Source: Chitinophaga sp. YR573
GTDB lineage: Bacteria > Bacteroidota > Bacteroidia > Chitinophagales > Chitinophagaceae
Assembly: GCF_900110995.1 (NCBI RefSeq)
Contig: NZ_FOJF01000003.1
Coordinates: 744,001 to 808,000 of the forward strand
DNA: 64,000 nt
Direction: 5' to 3'
The stretch's first letter is position 1. Every line of letters begins with the position of its first letter. The notes beneath the pieces are model-generated. The model was not told the origin of the DNA, did not search any database, and saw nothing but the letters and a program-made list of their open reading frames with translations. Position numbers and translations under genes: made by a program. Below, in pieces: positions 26,142 to 33,422 of this stretch.

Positions 26142-26471
26142 CTACACCGCAAAACTTTCGCCACAGCTACACGTACGGGTAGCGTTTGGGTTGTTGAAGT
26201 ATAAGCCCTTGCCATTCAACCCGTCAGAGTAGTCAAGCTCTGTACCATACAGGTACAAAAGGCTTTTCATCTGCACCACTATCTTTACGCCTCTGTCTTC
26301 AAATGTCTGGTCTCCTTCCTGATGATCAGTGCTTTCAAACTTCATCACGTATTCCAGTCCGGAGCAACCGCCGCCTTTTACGCCTACGCGCACAAAGGTA
26401 TCAGGCGCATGATTTTCCTTGATCATGAGCGCCTTGATATATTCGCCTGCTTTTTCTGATACTGTTATCAT
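26142..26471 (-). CDS. SufA/IscA-type iron-sulfur carrier
   Basis: This 109-residue HesB-like protein has the three cluster-binding cysteines Cys36 (GGGCSG), Cys101 and Cys103 (TCSCGESF). A-type carriers receive clusters from SufBCD and hand them to apo-enzymes. It is the second gene of the operon, 18 bases after the flavin reductase-like gene. Confidence 0.92.
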   Translation of the reverse strand: MITVSEKAGEYIKALMIKENHAPDTFVRVGVKGGGCSGLEYVMKFESTDHQEGDQTFEDRGVKIVVQMKSLLYLYGTELDYSDGLNGKGLYFNNPNATRTCSCGESFAV

Positions 26472-26489
26472 ATTGCTTCCTTATTATAG

Positions 26490-27050
26490 TTAATGTTGAA
26501 CCGTCCTTACCATCCTGGCATCTCCCAGCAGGGAGATCACCATATCAAATTTATGTTTATAGGATACCGTAAAGTCTTTGGTTTCGGCATCATACAGGTG
26601 TTCTTTCATAATAGGTACGGAAAATGGCAGTACCCATGCCCTTAATGCTTTCGCTACCGAATCCATTGCATTGATGCCCTGCATCGCCTGTGAACCGTCT
26701 CCCCAGCACACCAAAGCTACAACCTTTCCCGTTAAATAAGGATGACTGAGCTTGCTGGTCATTTCCAGCCAGTCCAGGGTGTTTTTCATTACCCCGGTCA
26801 TACTCCCGTGATAAAGTGGTGTTAACCACACATGTACGTCTGCTTTCAGGAAAGCATCGCACATCGCCTGTACGGGGGCAGGCACTTCTCCTTTTGGGTA
26901 TTCAAAAAATGGAATGTGGCCGCCTGCAGGACTAAACACCTCTGTATTAAAGCCTTTCTGACGGAATTGGTCTTCAAAATAACCAGTCAGTTTATTCGCC
27001 GTAGTATAGGGGCTGCTGTCCATCGTGCCGTTGAAGATCAATACGTTCAT
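26490..27050 (-). CDS. NAD(P)H-dependent FMN reductase-like flavoprotein
   Basis: This protein of 186 residues has the flavodoxin-like fold of NADPH-dependent FMN reductases (NADPH_red/WrbA relatives). The N-terminal strand and phosphate loop (LIFNGTMDSSPYTTANKL), the LTPLYHGSMTGVMKNTLDW segment (about 76-94) and VALVCWGDGSQA are typical flavin-binding features. It is the first gene of the suf operon, so it may supply reduced flavin or electrons for iron or cluster assembly. Known work on E. coli SufBCD reports bound reduced flavin; the link here is inference from gene order. Confidence 0.8.
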   Translation of the reverse strand: MNVLIFNGTMDSSPYTTANKLTGYFEDQFRQKGFNTEVFSPAGGHIPFFEYPKGEVPAPVQAMCDAFLKADVHVWLTPLYHGSMTGVMKNTLDWLEMTSKLSHPYLTGKVVALVCWGDGSQAMQGINAMDSVAKALRAWVLPFSVPIMKEHLYDAETKDFTVSYKHKFDMVISLLGDARMVRTVQH

Positions 27051-27091
27051 TCTATGTATGTTGATGTAGCAACAAATTTTTTTTACTCCTA

Positions 27092-27120
27092 CAAAATTAC
27101 GACATTTGATAATAAAACAA
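27092..27120 (-). promoter_or_regulatory. Promoter of the suf operon
   Basis: On the minus strand, TTG (27120-27118), an 18-base spacer and TAATTTTG (27099-27092) match the Bacteroidota promoter pattern. The RNA would begin near 27087, about 35 bases before the first start codon at 27050. Confidence 0.6.
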
Positions 27121-27131
27121 GTAATAACTTG
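27118..27131. promoter_or_regulatory. Candidate SufR operator
   Basis: CAAGT-AATA-ACTTG is a 14-bp interrupted palindrome. It covers the -33 TTG of the suf promoter and the proposed TTG start of the divergent regulator, so a bound dimer could block both directions. Confidence 0.5.
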
Positions 27132-27794
27132 GAAAATTATAGACCCATCACCAAAGCGACAGCGGACCGGTTCCTGCAGTTACTGAAGACGAAGGGGCCA
27201 CAATCGGCCGCAATGCTGGCAGCCGCTTTACAAATAACAGGAGAAGGCGCCCGGCTGCAGCTATTAAAGCTGGCAGAAGAGGGCCTCGTGATGTCGGCTA
27301 CTACCACAAAAGGAGTAGGCCGTCCCGTACAAATCTGGAATCTTACACCCCAGGGGCATGCGCATTTCCCTGATACCCATGGGGAGTTTTCCCTTCAATT
27401 GATAGAAACCATCCGCAAAGAGCTGGGCGAAGCAGCGCTTGAAAAAGTAGTGACTGCCCGCGAACGCCTGCAACAGGAAAAATATACTCTTGCCCTCCAG
27501 GGCATCACCGATCTGGCCGAAAAGCTGGAACAGTTCGCTGCTATGCGTACCTCCGAAGGTTACCTGGCCGAATGGCATGCAGAAGATGACGGTTTTATAT
27601 TTATAGAGAATCACTGTCCAATTTGTAATGCAGCTTCAAAATGTGCAAATATCTGTAAATCAGAGCTTAACACCTTTGCATCTATATTAGGAGATGAAGT
27701 GGAAGTTAGCCGAACCAACCACATTATTGCCGGAGATCGCAGATGTGTATATAAAATAGCTCTTATAAAATCAGTACCAGCGTTCCTCCCATAA
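27129..27794 (+). CDS. SufR-like Fe-S-sensing transcriptional regulator
   Basis: This protein of 221 residues has an N-terminal winged helix (about 8-75) with GVGRPVQIWNLT wing, then a helical linker and a C-terminal cysteine region: Cys163, Cys166, Cys172, Cys176 and Cys206 with RTNHIIAGDRRCVYKI, the SufR pattern that ligates an Fe-S cluster. SufR represses suf genes when clusters are sufficient. The TTG at 27129 is proposed as start: the only upstream ATG (27054) would leave three bases to the divergent gene and no room for promoters. Its 3' end overlaps the convergent EamA gene by 32 bases. Confidence 0.82.
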   Translation: MENYRPITKATADRFLQLLKTKGPQSAAMLAAALQITGEGARLQLLKLAEEGLVMSATTTKGVGRPVQIWNLTPQGHAHFPDTHGEFSLQLIETIRKELGEAALEKVVTARERLQQEKYTLALQGITDLAEKLEQFAAMRTSEGYLAEWHAEDDGFIFIENHCPICNAASKCANICKSELNTFASILGDEVEVSRTNHIIAGDRRCVYKIALIKSVPAFLP

Positions 27795-28176
27795 TCAATG
27801 CGGCCCCAATGGCAGTTTTGATGGTCAGTGCTTCATGTAAAAATACAATTGACAGCACAATAGTCAATGCCACACTCAGTTTATCTACAGGAGCCACCTG
27901 GGATACTTTCCCTATCTGTAATGCCTTAAAGTAAAAGATCCAGGATGCCCCGGTTGCCAGTCCGGATAATACCAGGAACAGCAGTCCATGTTTCGAAATA
28001 TGCTGTAACCCCTTGCTTTCCCCTCTGAACAGAACAATACCCCAGGCCATTATCACAATGATGACAGTCCGGATGGCAGTAGCCAGGTCGGAATTAATAT
28101 CCGCCACACCTATTTTAGCGAAAATGGCTGTTAGCGAAGCGAAAATAGCGGAGAGTAAAGCATAAATCACCCACAT
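27763..28176 (-). CDS. EamA-domain membrane transporter, single-domain form
   Basis: This 137-residue protein has about five membrane helices and one EamA domain; most drug/metabolite transporters have two, so this half-size form (COG2510 type) probably works as a dimer. GLATGASWIFYFKALQIGKVSQVAPVDKLS (about 77-106) is the conserved core, with the Pro and Lys typical of the family. It is the last gene of a five-gene minus-strand run and starts three bases after the preceding acetyltransferase. Substrate unknown. Confidence 0.85.
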   Translation of the reverse strand: MWVIYALLSAIFASLTAIFAKIGVADINSDLATAIRTVIIVIMAWGIVLFRGESKGLQHISKHGLLFLVLSGLATGASWIFYFKALQIGKVSQVAPVDKLSVALTIVLSIVFLHEALTIKTAIGAALIMGGTLVLIL

Positions 28177-28179
28177 AGA

Positions 28180-28671
28180 TCAATAAATTCTTTTACCGAG
28201 GATACTTAAACTTCTTTCTACGTTATCGAGTACTGCAATATTGGGGAGATGTGCCCATTCCTTAAAGCCCAGTTTCTCAAACAACCGGATGCTGGGAAGG
28301 TTGTGCGAAAAGATAAATCCCAGTAAAGTATGTATTTCAAGGGATGGACATTGTGCCATCGCGTATTCTAAAATCGCTTTTCCCTGACCTTTACCACGCT
28401 GATTTTCATGTAGATAGATGCTTATTTCTGCAGTTCCATTGTAAGCCGGGCGGCCGTAAAACGACTGGAAGCTGACCCATCCGACGCAGGTACCGTTCTC
28501 TTCCACCATCCATAAGGGGCGTTTTTCGGGAGAATGTTCATTAAACCATTTTATCCGGCTATCTACTGTAACTGGTTCAGTATCAGCAGTTACCATTCTT
28601 CCTGCAATGGTAGTATTATAGATCCCGACTATCTCCTTAAGATCTTCTGTAGTGGCATTCCTAAATAGCAT
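28180..28671 (-). CDS. GNAT N-acetyltransferase (phosphinothricin-type)
   Basis: This protein of 163 residues has the GNAT fold. The acetyl-CoA pyrophosphate loop is QRGKGQGKA (about 91-99), and the N-terminal IVGIYNTTIAGRMVTAD with WFNEHSPEKRPLWM resembles phosphinothricin/methionine sulfone acetyltransferases (PAT/MddA). It would acetylate an amine on a small molecule. It is twelve bases downstream of another GNAT gene; the two are not close copies of each other. Confidence 0.88.
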   Translation of the reverse strand: MLFRNATTEDLKEIVGIYNTTIAGRMVTADTEPVTVDSRIKWFNEHSPEKRPLWMVEENGTCVGWVSFQSFYGRPAYNGTAEISIYLHENQRGKGQGKAILEYAMAQCPSLEIHTLLGFIFSHNLPSIRLFEKLGFKEWAHLPNIAVLDNVERSLSILGKRIY

Positions 28672-28683
28672 GGAACAAAAATA

Positions 28684-29262
28684 TTAAAAATGAAGTTCAT
28701 TTTTATAGTCCCCCTGTAACATGCTGTAAATATATACGTCCACAAATCTGCCTTTCTCGAAAAATGACTGTCTGTGTAATCCTTCCCTTTGAAAACCAAG
28801 TCTGTCCAGTAAGGCATAAGACTTTGTATTAATAGGATCTACTATAGCCTCAATCCTGTTGAAATTCATTTGTTCAAACCCAAACTGCAGGATGGCATGG
28901 AGGGCGTTGGTCATAATTCCCTTACCCCAAAAGGCAGGGAGCAGGTCGTACCCGATCTCGCATTTATAATGTGTGGGACTGATATGATGAAAACCACAGG
29001 TACCTATTAGCTGATCATTGTCTTTCAGGCAGATAGCCCAGCGAATCCCTTCACCTATGCTCAGTTTTTCCCGGAAAAAAGTAACCATCTGAGCGGCCTC
29101 AGAAATATTGGTAAAACGTTCCACATCCATAAATTGCATAACAGGCTCGCTGGAAAAAATAGCGAACAAACCTGCCAGGTCTTTTTCGTCTATGGCACGC
29201 AATATCAGATTCTCTGTGGTCAGTACGGGTACTTCCGTAATTGATTTATTCGCTAGCGACAT
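28684..29262 (-). CDS. GNAT N-acetyltransferase (RimJ/RimL-type)
   Basis: This protein of 192 residues has the pattern of RimJ/RimL-type acetyltransferases: TENLILRAIDEKDLAGLF near the start, IGTCGFHHI in the middle, IGYDLLPAFWGKGIMTNAL with the acetyl-CoA loop (about 126-144), and RIEAIVDPINTKSYALLDRLGFQREG (about 157-182). Such enzymes acetylate protein N-termini or small amines. Its start overlaps the end of the upstream AI-2E-type gene by 17 bases, suggesting coupled translation. Confidence 0.88.
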   Translation of the reverse strand: MSLANKSITEVPVLTTENLILRAIDEKDLAGLFAIFSSEPVMQFMDVERFTNISEAAQMVTFFREKLSIGEGIRWAICLKDNDQLIGTCGFHHISPTHYKCEIGYDLLPAFWGKGIMTNALHAILQFGFEQMNFNRIEAIVDPINTKSYALLDRLGFQREGLHRQSFFEKGRFVDVYIYSMLQGDYKNELHF

Positions 29263-30349
29263 CGGGTTCGGGGGCTTTGGTTACTTCGGTTTTTTTCTTT
29301 TTAAGTGTCACATCACCCAGTAAAAGGGCCCATGGCTGCATATATTCTATATGTTCAAAAACGATTTTAAGGATGGCAATGACAGGGATGGCCAGGAACA
29401 TACCCGGAATACCCCAGATGAGGTTACCGGCTACTACGCCCAGGATAGTTACCAGCGCATTGATTTTCACCTTGGAACCTACAATACGGGGCAGCAGGAT
29501 ATTGCTGTCCGTAAAATGCACCAGTAACAGGCAAAGCCCTACCTGTATAGTAATAGGTACGGAGCTGTTGGTAAGGGTCACCAGCATACATAAAATGGTG
29601 GCTACAAAGATCCCTACATAAGGGATGATATTGAAGATGGCCGCCATAATACCCAGCAGTGTAGCGTATTTAATACCCAGGATCCAGAAGATCGTACAGT
29701 TCACAATAGCCACTACGGTCATTTCTATCATCAGTCCGGTTAAATACCCTTTAATGATAGAACGTGTCTGGATAATAACGTCTTCGAGTATATCCCGGTG
29801 TTCGTCCTTAAAAACCCGTATCAGGAAGGTAACGAGTAACCGCCGGTACAGGAGCAGGAAAAACGTATATAACATCACGAAAATGAAGAAGATAAAGAGG
29901 GAGGAGACAGATAATACGGTGGTACTCAGGAAGCTGGTAGCAGAACCCAGGGTACCCATGGCTAACTGTTCCAGGTAGTCCATCTGTTTATGGGAGTTGA
30001 TATGGAAATGAACGTTTATCCATCCCTGTAAGCCGTTCAGTGACTGCAGCAACTGTGCCTGTAAATGCGGGAAGTCGTCCACAAAAGAGCCCATCTGAGA
30101 AATCAGCAGCATAGTAATACCAGCCAGGATAACCAGAAAGAGCAGGATAACGGTAAGAGCAGCTGCTCCCCGTGAAAACCGCCATTTTTCAAGCTGGTTA
30201 GCCACGGGAAGCAGTGTAATAGACACCAGGAAGGCAAAGATCAGTGGTATGATCAGTTCATGCCCGAGCCTCAGGATGTATATAATGAGTAAGATAGATA
30301 TCAGGGTAAAAGCCAACCGTGCGTTGAAGGGTAACTTCACTTCGTTCAT
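29246..30349 (-). CDS. AI-2E family (PerM-like) membrane transporter
   Basis: This protein of 367 residues has about eight membrane helices arranged as in the AI-2E/PerM family, with a soluble stretch between helices 3 and 4 (about 90-140) and the conserved C-terminal IPYVGIF (about 241-247) and GNLIWGIPGMFLAIPV (about 312-327). Family members export the signal AI-2 or other small molecules, or act as Na+/H+ exchangers; the cargo cannot be told. The C-terminus is a short polar tail. It lies between an AraC regulator and two acetyltransferases on the same strand. Confidence 0.88.
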   Translation of the reverse strand: MNEVKLPFNARLAFTLISILLIIYILRLGHELIIPLIFAFLVSITLLPVANQLEKWRFSRGAAALTVILLFLVILAGITMLLISQMGSFVDDFPHLQAQLLQSLNGLQGWINVHFHINSHKQMDYLEQLAMGTLGSATSFLSTTVLSVSSLFIFFIFVMLYTFFLLLYRRLLVTFLIRVFKDEHRDILEDVIIQTRSIIKGYLTGLMIEMTVVAIVNCTIFWILGIKYATLLGIMAAIFNIIPYVGIFVATILCMLVTLTNSSVPITIQVGLCLLLVHFTDSNILLPRIVGSKVKINALVTILGVVAGNLIWGIPGMFLAIPVIAILKIVFEHIEYMQPWALLLGDVTLKKKKTEVTKAPEPDVASE

Positions 30350-30374
30350 GGACAGTGTATTTTACCCAAATATA

Positions 30375-31304
30375 TTATAATAGTTGCTTCAAATATGGAA
30401 TATAAATCTCGCAGGCATTAGGTGCCAGCAGTGATATGAAGAAATGGTTACCACTCATTTTAAACACGCCTTCGTTTACGTAACGGTTGATAAACTCGTA
30501 CATGGGGATACCTGCAGTAGCGAAATCCATGGGTAAAGGCAGGCGCAGGTAATGGCCTCCGGGCATTCTTTTGGCCATGAGGCCTTCGGAAGCGGCGGTA
30601 TGCAGCAGCTGTGCCGTTACATCTTTAGCGGGGATCAGGATACCTGCATACATGCTCATTTTCTCATATTCTGTAACAGGTACGGCATCCAGGGTACTGG
30701 TGATCACTCTTGCATGGGGCAGTTCCAGGCCGGATAATATTTTCCGCATCCGTTGTTCTTCCCGGTTCATTTTCATGATCATCTGTACTACGGGGTCCTG
30801 TTTATGAGACAGCAGGGTATAGAACAGCATACTTTCGGGCAGTACTTCGGCTTCTGTTCTTTCGAAGCTGAAATAGGGGGCAATCAGGTTTCCTTTCTTA
30901 TCGAAGGATTGAACAATGGCGTCTACGAGTTCGAGGGTACGCTTTTCCTTGGGCAGGGTATCTATCTTACGGAAACTACGCGGACTCTTATTAAAATACT
31001 GTGTAAATGCCTTTGTAAAGGCAGCTACGGTAGCATAACCGGAACGTTCTCCGATCTCGCTGATATTATAGCCGCTATGTCTCAGCAATCCGGCAGATAA
31101 TTCGAGGCGATGACGTTTTACGTATTGCCAGTAAGGTTCGTCCATCACAGCAGTGAAGCTGTGGTAAAAGTAAGAATAGGAAATGCCGAGCCATTCGGAT
31201 ACGTCCTTCATTTCAAATGCATCTGCTACGTGATCATCGGCAAAGCCAAGGGCCTTCACAGCAAGTTGTTCCATGGACTCCTGGGTTGGAGGTTTGTTTT
31301 TCAT
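30375..31304 (-). CDS. AraC-family regulator with C-terminal ligand-binding domain
   Basis: This protein of 309 residues has its two-helix-turn-helix AraC domain at the N-terminus (about 12-112, with WLGISYSYFYHSF and SGYATVAAFTKAFTQYFNKSPRSFRK), the reverse of classical AraC. The C-terminal 150 residues resemble the GyrI-like effector domain seen in Rob/SoxS-type multidrug regulators. It is 25 bases upstream of the AI-2E-type gene and may control the run of genes to EamA. The effector is not known. Confidence 0.85.
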   Translation of the reverse strand: MKNKPPTQESMEQLAVKALGFADDHVADAFEMKDVSEWLGISYSYFYHSFTAVMDEPYWQYVKRHRLELSAGLLRHSGYNISEIGERSGYATVAAFTKAFTQYFNKSPRSFRKIDTLPKEKRTLELVDAIVQSFDKKGNLIAPYFSFERTEAEVLPESMLFYTLLSHKQDPVVQMIMKMNREEQRMRKILSGLELPHARVITSTLDAVPVTEYEKMSMYAGILIPAKDVTAQLLHTAASEGLMAKRMPGGHYLRLPLPMDFATAGIPMYEFINRYVNEGVFKMSGNHFFISLLAPNACEIYIPYLKQLL

Positions 31305-31624
31305 CGCGGGTTATTTTAAGAGGATTTATCAGCAGGGTGTCTACAATTATTAAGTTGATCAGAACTAACTCAAAATAAGAATTTTAACGCATATTAAGAA
31401 AAAAAACGCTCCAACAAATAAATGCTGCATTAATACGGCATCGGGCTTTGCAGTAGAGAAGAAAAGCATTATTTTGCGTCCGTTCTTAGCGCGTATAATT
31501 ACCTGTATTACAATTTTTGCCAGTTTTAGACGTTATAAGACAATTGTTCTGATATCCCCTTATACCTGCCTTGAAAGTATGTACATCAATCATGTACAGA
31601 TCACTATTATTTAATCCAGCCCTT

Positions 31625-32515
31625 ATGTTGGTGCCAAATTTATGTGCATTGAGGAACCGTTTAACAGTAACCGTATTTAAGAAAGTAGTAGTCCTGGTAT
31701 TGATTTTTGCGCCTTTAGCAGGTTTCAGTCAGCAGTACTGGCAGGTAGGTGGTTTTTTAGGGACAAGTAATTATAGTGGGGACCTTGCAGAAAAGCGTAT
31801 AGACTTCAGGTATACCCGGTATTCCATTGGCCTTTGGGCCAAAAGGGATTTTAACCGTTATTTTAGTCTGCGTGCCGGGTTCACTTACGGCAGGATAGCC
31901 GGTGCTGACAGCACCAATAAAGATCCGAACCTGGTAGCCCGTAACCTCAGTTTCCGTTCTCCTATTATGGAAGGAAGCCTGATAGGTGAATTTAATTTCC
32001 TTGATATTGATGAAAAACGATTCACGCCTTATGTATTTGGGGGGATCGCCGTTTTTAGTTTTTATCCTACCGCCAGAGATGCTAATGGTAACGTGGTAAA
32101 GCTGCGTACATTAACTACAGAAGGGCAGGGGCTGCCTATGTACCCGGATAGAAAACAGTATAACCTGCGTTCTATTGCTATTCCTTTTGGAGCAGGCGCT
32201 AAATTCTTACTGACAGACTCCTGGGTACTTGGTTTTGAAATAGGTATCAGGAAAACTTTTTCAGATTATCTGGATGATGTGAGCATGGGGTATGTAGACA
32301 GGAACACGCTATTACAATACAGGGGACAGAAATCAGTAGATTATGCCTATCGTGGTAAAGGGACCTATCCTATAGATGGTTATCCCAGAGGTTCCCAGAA
32401 GAATGACGACTGGTACGTTTTCTCCGGATTTACAATTGGCTATCGTTTTGGAGGCACAAAAGGCCCGTGGGGACACTGGGGTAAACAGAAATTTTCCGAT
32501 TGTCCGCGCATGTAA
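31625..32515 (+). CDS. DUF6089 outer-membrane beta-barrel-like protein
   Basis: This is a DUF6089 protein of the Bacteroidota: after a hydrophobic signal (VVVLVLIFAPLAGFSQ) comes QYWQVGGFLGTSNYSGDLAE, the typical opening, then alternating amphipathic strands ending in WYVFSGFTIGYRF. It is expected to be an outer-membrane barrel or periplasmic beta-sandwich; some relatives are linked to cell-surface assembly, but no function is proven. The start is uncertain: ATGs at 31571, 31592 and 31625 and a TTG at 31649 are all in frame; 31625 gives 296 residues and places the signal nearest the N-terminus among the ATGs. Confidence 0.8.
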   Translation: MLVPNLCALRNRLTVTVFKKVVVLVLIFAPLAGFSQQYWQVGGFLGTSNYSGDLAEKRIDFRYTRYSIGLWAKRDFNRYFSLRAGFTYGRIAGADSTNKDPNLVARNLSFRSPIMEGSLIGEFNFLDIDEKRFTPYVFGGIAVFSFYPTARDANGNVVKLRTLTTEGQGLPMYPDRKQYNLRSIAIPFGAGAKFLLTDSWVLGFEIGIRKTFSDYLDDVSMGYVDRNTLLQYRGQKSVDYAYRGKGTYPIDGYPRGSQKNDDWYVFSGFTIGYRFGGTKGPWGHWGKQKFSDCPRM

Positions 32516-32547
32516 CACAATATTATTCATCATTCTATATCATGCTG

Positions 32548-32578
32548 ATCTCCCGGTTACAACCGGGAGATTTTTTTT
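32548..32578 (+). terminator. Terminator after the DUF6089 gene
   Basis: ATCTCCCGGTT pairs with AACCGGGAGAT, followed by eight T. It lies 32 bases after the stop codon. Confidence 0.85.
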
Positions 32579-32723
32579 GGCATACTTATTGGCTTTTACT
32601 ATACAACAGAGCGGTACAATACGACAAAAGCCTTTGGCAGTCAGTATCTAACTGTTAAATAGTGTTAAGAATAAGATCCGGATCAAACTACTTATTAACT
32701 CATTATTTTTAAATGTTTGGATC

Positions 32724-32942
32724 ATGAAAAAGTTAATTTTTCTCAGCATATTTATCTTAGGAAGTTTTACGTTTGCGAATGCACAACCTCCACTTCCTCC
32801 TCATCCGGTAGCGGTTCATCACCCACACCGTTTTCCTCATCCTCCGTTACCTCCAAGGCCGCACCGTCATGGACGTGTTGTACACCGTCACCATGTAGTG
32901 CATCACCACTGGCACCATAGACCAGTTCATCATCACTATTAA
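32724..32942 (+). CDS. Exported histidine- and proline-rich peptide
   Basis: This 72-residue protein has a clear signal peptide (MKKLIFLSIFILGSFTFANA, cleavage after Ala20) and a mature part of about 51 residues made almost only of His, Pro, Arg and Val, including HRHHVVHHHWHH. Such clusters bind zinc, copper or nickel. The expected place is the periplasm or outside. A second small exported low-complexity protein follows 47 bases downstream. Metal binding or storage is inferred from composition only; no family is recognised. Confidence 0.7.
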   Translation: MKKLIFLSIFILGSFTFANAQPPLPPHPVAVHHPHRFPHPPLPPRPHRHGRVVHRHHVVHHHWHHRPVHHHY

Positions 32943-32989
32943 TAAATTTTCTACTACAACCTTTCTCTAAACAACATAAACAAACAGTT

Positions 32990-33322
32990 ATGAAACGGAT
33001 AGTATTAATTACGATGCTAATAGGCGGAGCTATACTTAGTACCCAGGCACAGGGCAGAAGAGATTTTGACAGAGGTGACAGAGGACGCGGATACGGATAC
33101 GGTCATGGTGGCCGTGGTTACGAAAGAGAATACCGTAGGGATGATTGCCGTCCTGCTCCTCGTTACAGTGGATATTACGGAGGTGGTTATGCTTGTCGCC
33201 CGGAACCAAGAGTAGTTTATTATGAAGCACCTTGCCCTCCGCCACCACCACCACCAAGAGTATATTACCCACGTGGTCCGAGAGTAGTGATCGCGACCGG
33301 CCCGATAGTAGTTGGTTTCTAG
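32990..33322 (+). CDS. Exported Gly/Arg/Tyr-rich small protein
   Basis: This 110-residue protein has a signal peptide (MKRIVLITMLIGGAILSTQA). The mature part begins with RGG/RGY-type repeats (GDRGRGYGYGHGGRGYE, about 29-45), then three Cys residues, a seven-proline run (about 83-89) and a hydrophobic end, VVIATGPIVVGF. Composition resembles glycine-rich surface proteins with YXQ-like or PXP linkers. Function is unknown. It probably shares a transcript with the His-rich gene before it. Confidence 0.65.
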   Translation: MKRIVLITMLIGGAILSTQAQGRRDFDRGDRGRGYGYGHGGRGYEREYRRDDCRPAPRYSGYYGGGYACRPEPRVVYYEAPCPPPPPPPRVYYPRGPRVVIATGPIVVGF

Positions 33323-33348
33323 TTTAATTGGTTTTTCAGTTACAAATT

Positions 33349-33406
33349 ACGAATGACGAATTACGATTGTGCGTATCTTTGCGCCTGATTGTAATTCGTC
33401 ATTCGT
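33349..33406. repeat. Inverted repeat surrounding the ubiD-like promoter
   Basis: Perfect 16-bp arms, ACGAATGACGAATTAC (33349-33364) and its complement (33391-33406), flank a 26-base loop that holds a -7 element. The arms contain the internal near-repeat ACGAAT/ACGAAT. Confidence 0.75.
33374..33381 (+). promoter_or_regulatory. -7 element of the UbiD-family gene
   Basis: TATCTTTG followed by C matches TAnnTTTG exactly; it lies in the loop of the inverted repeat, about 41 bases before the start codon at 33423. Confidence 0.5.
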
Positions 33407-33422
33407 TTTTAGTAACTGGGCT

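Noticed and set aside
26832..27053. N-terminal extension of the SufR-like gene
   Set aside because: The extension is antisense to the flavin reductase gene and would erase the divergent promoter region.
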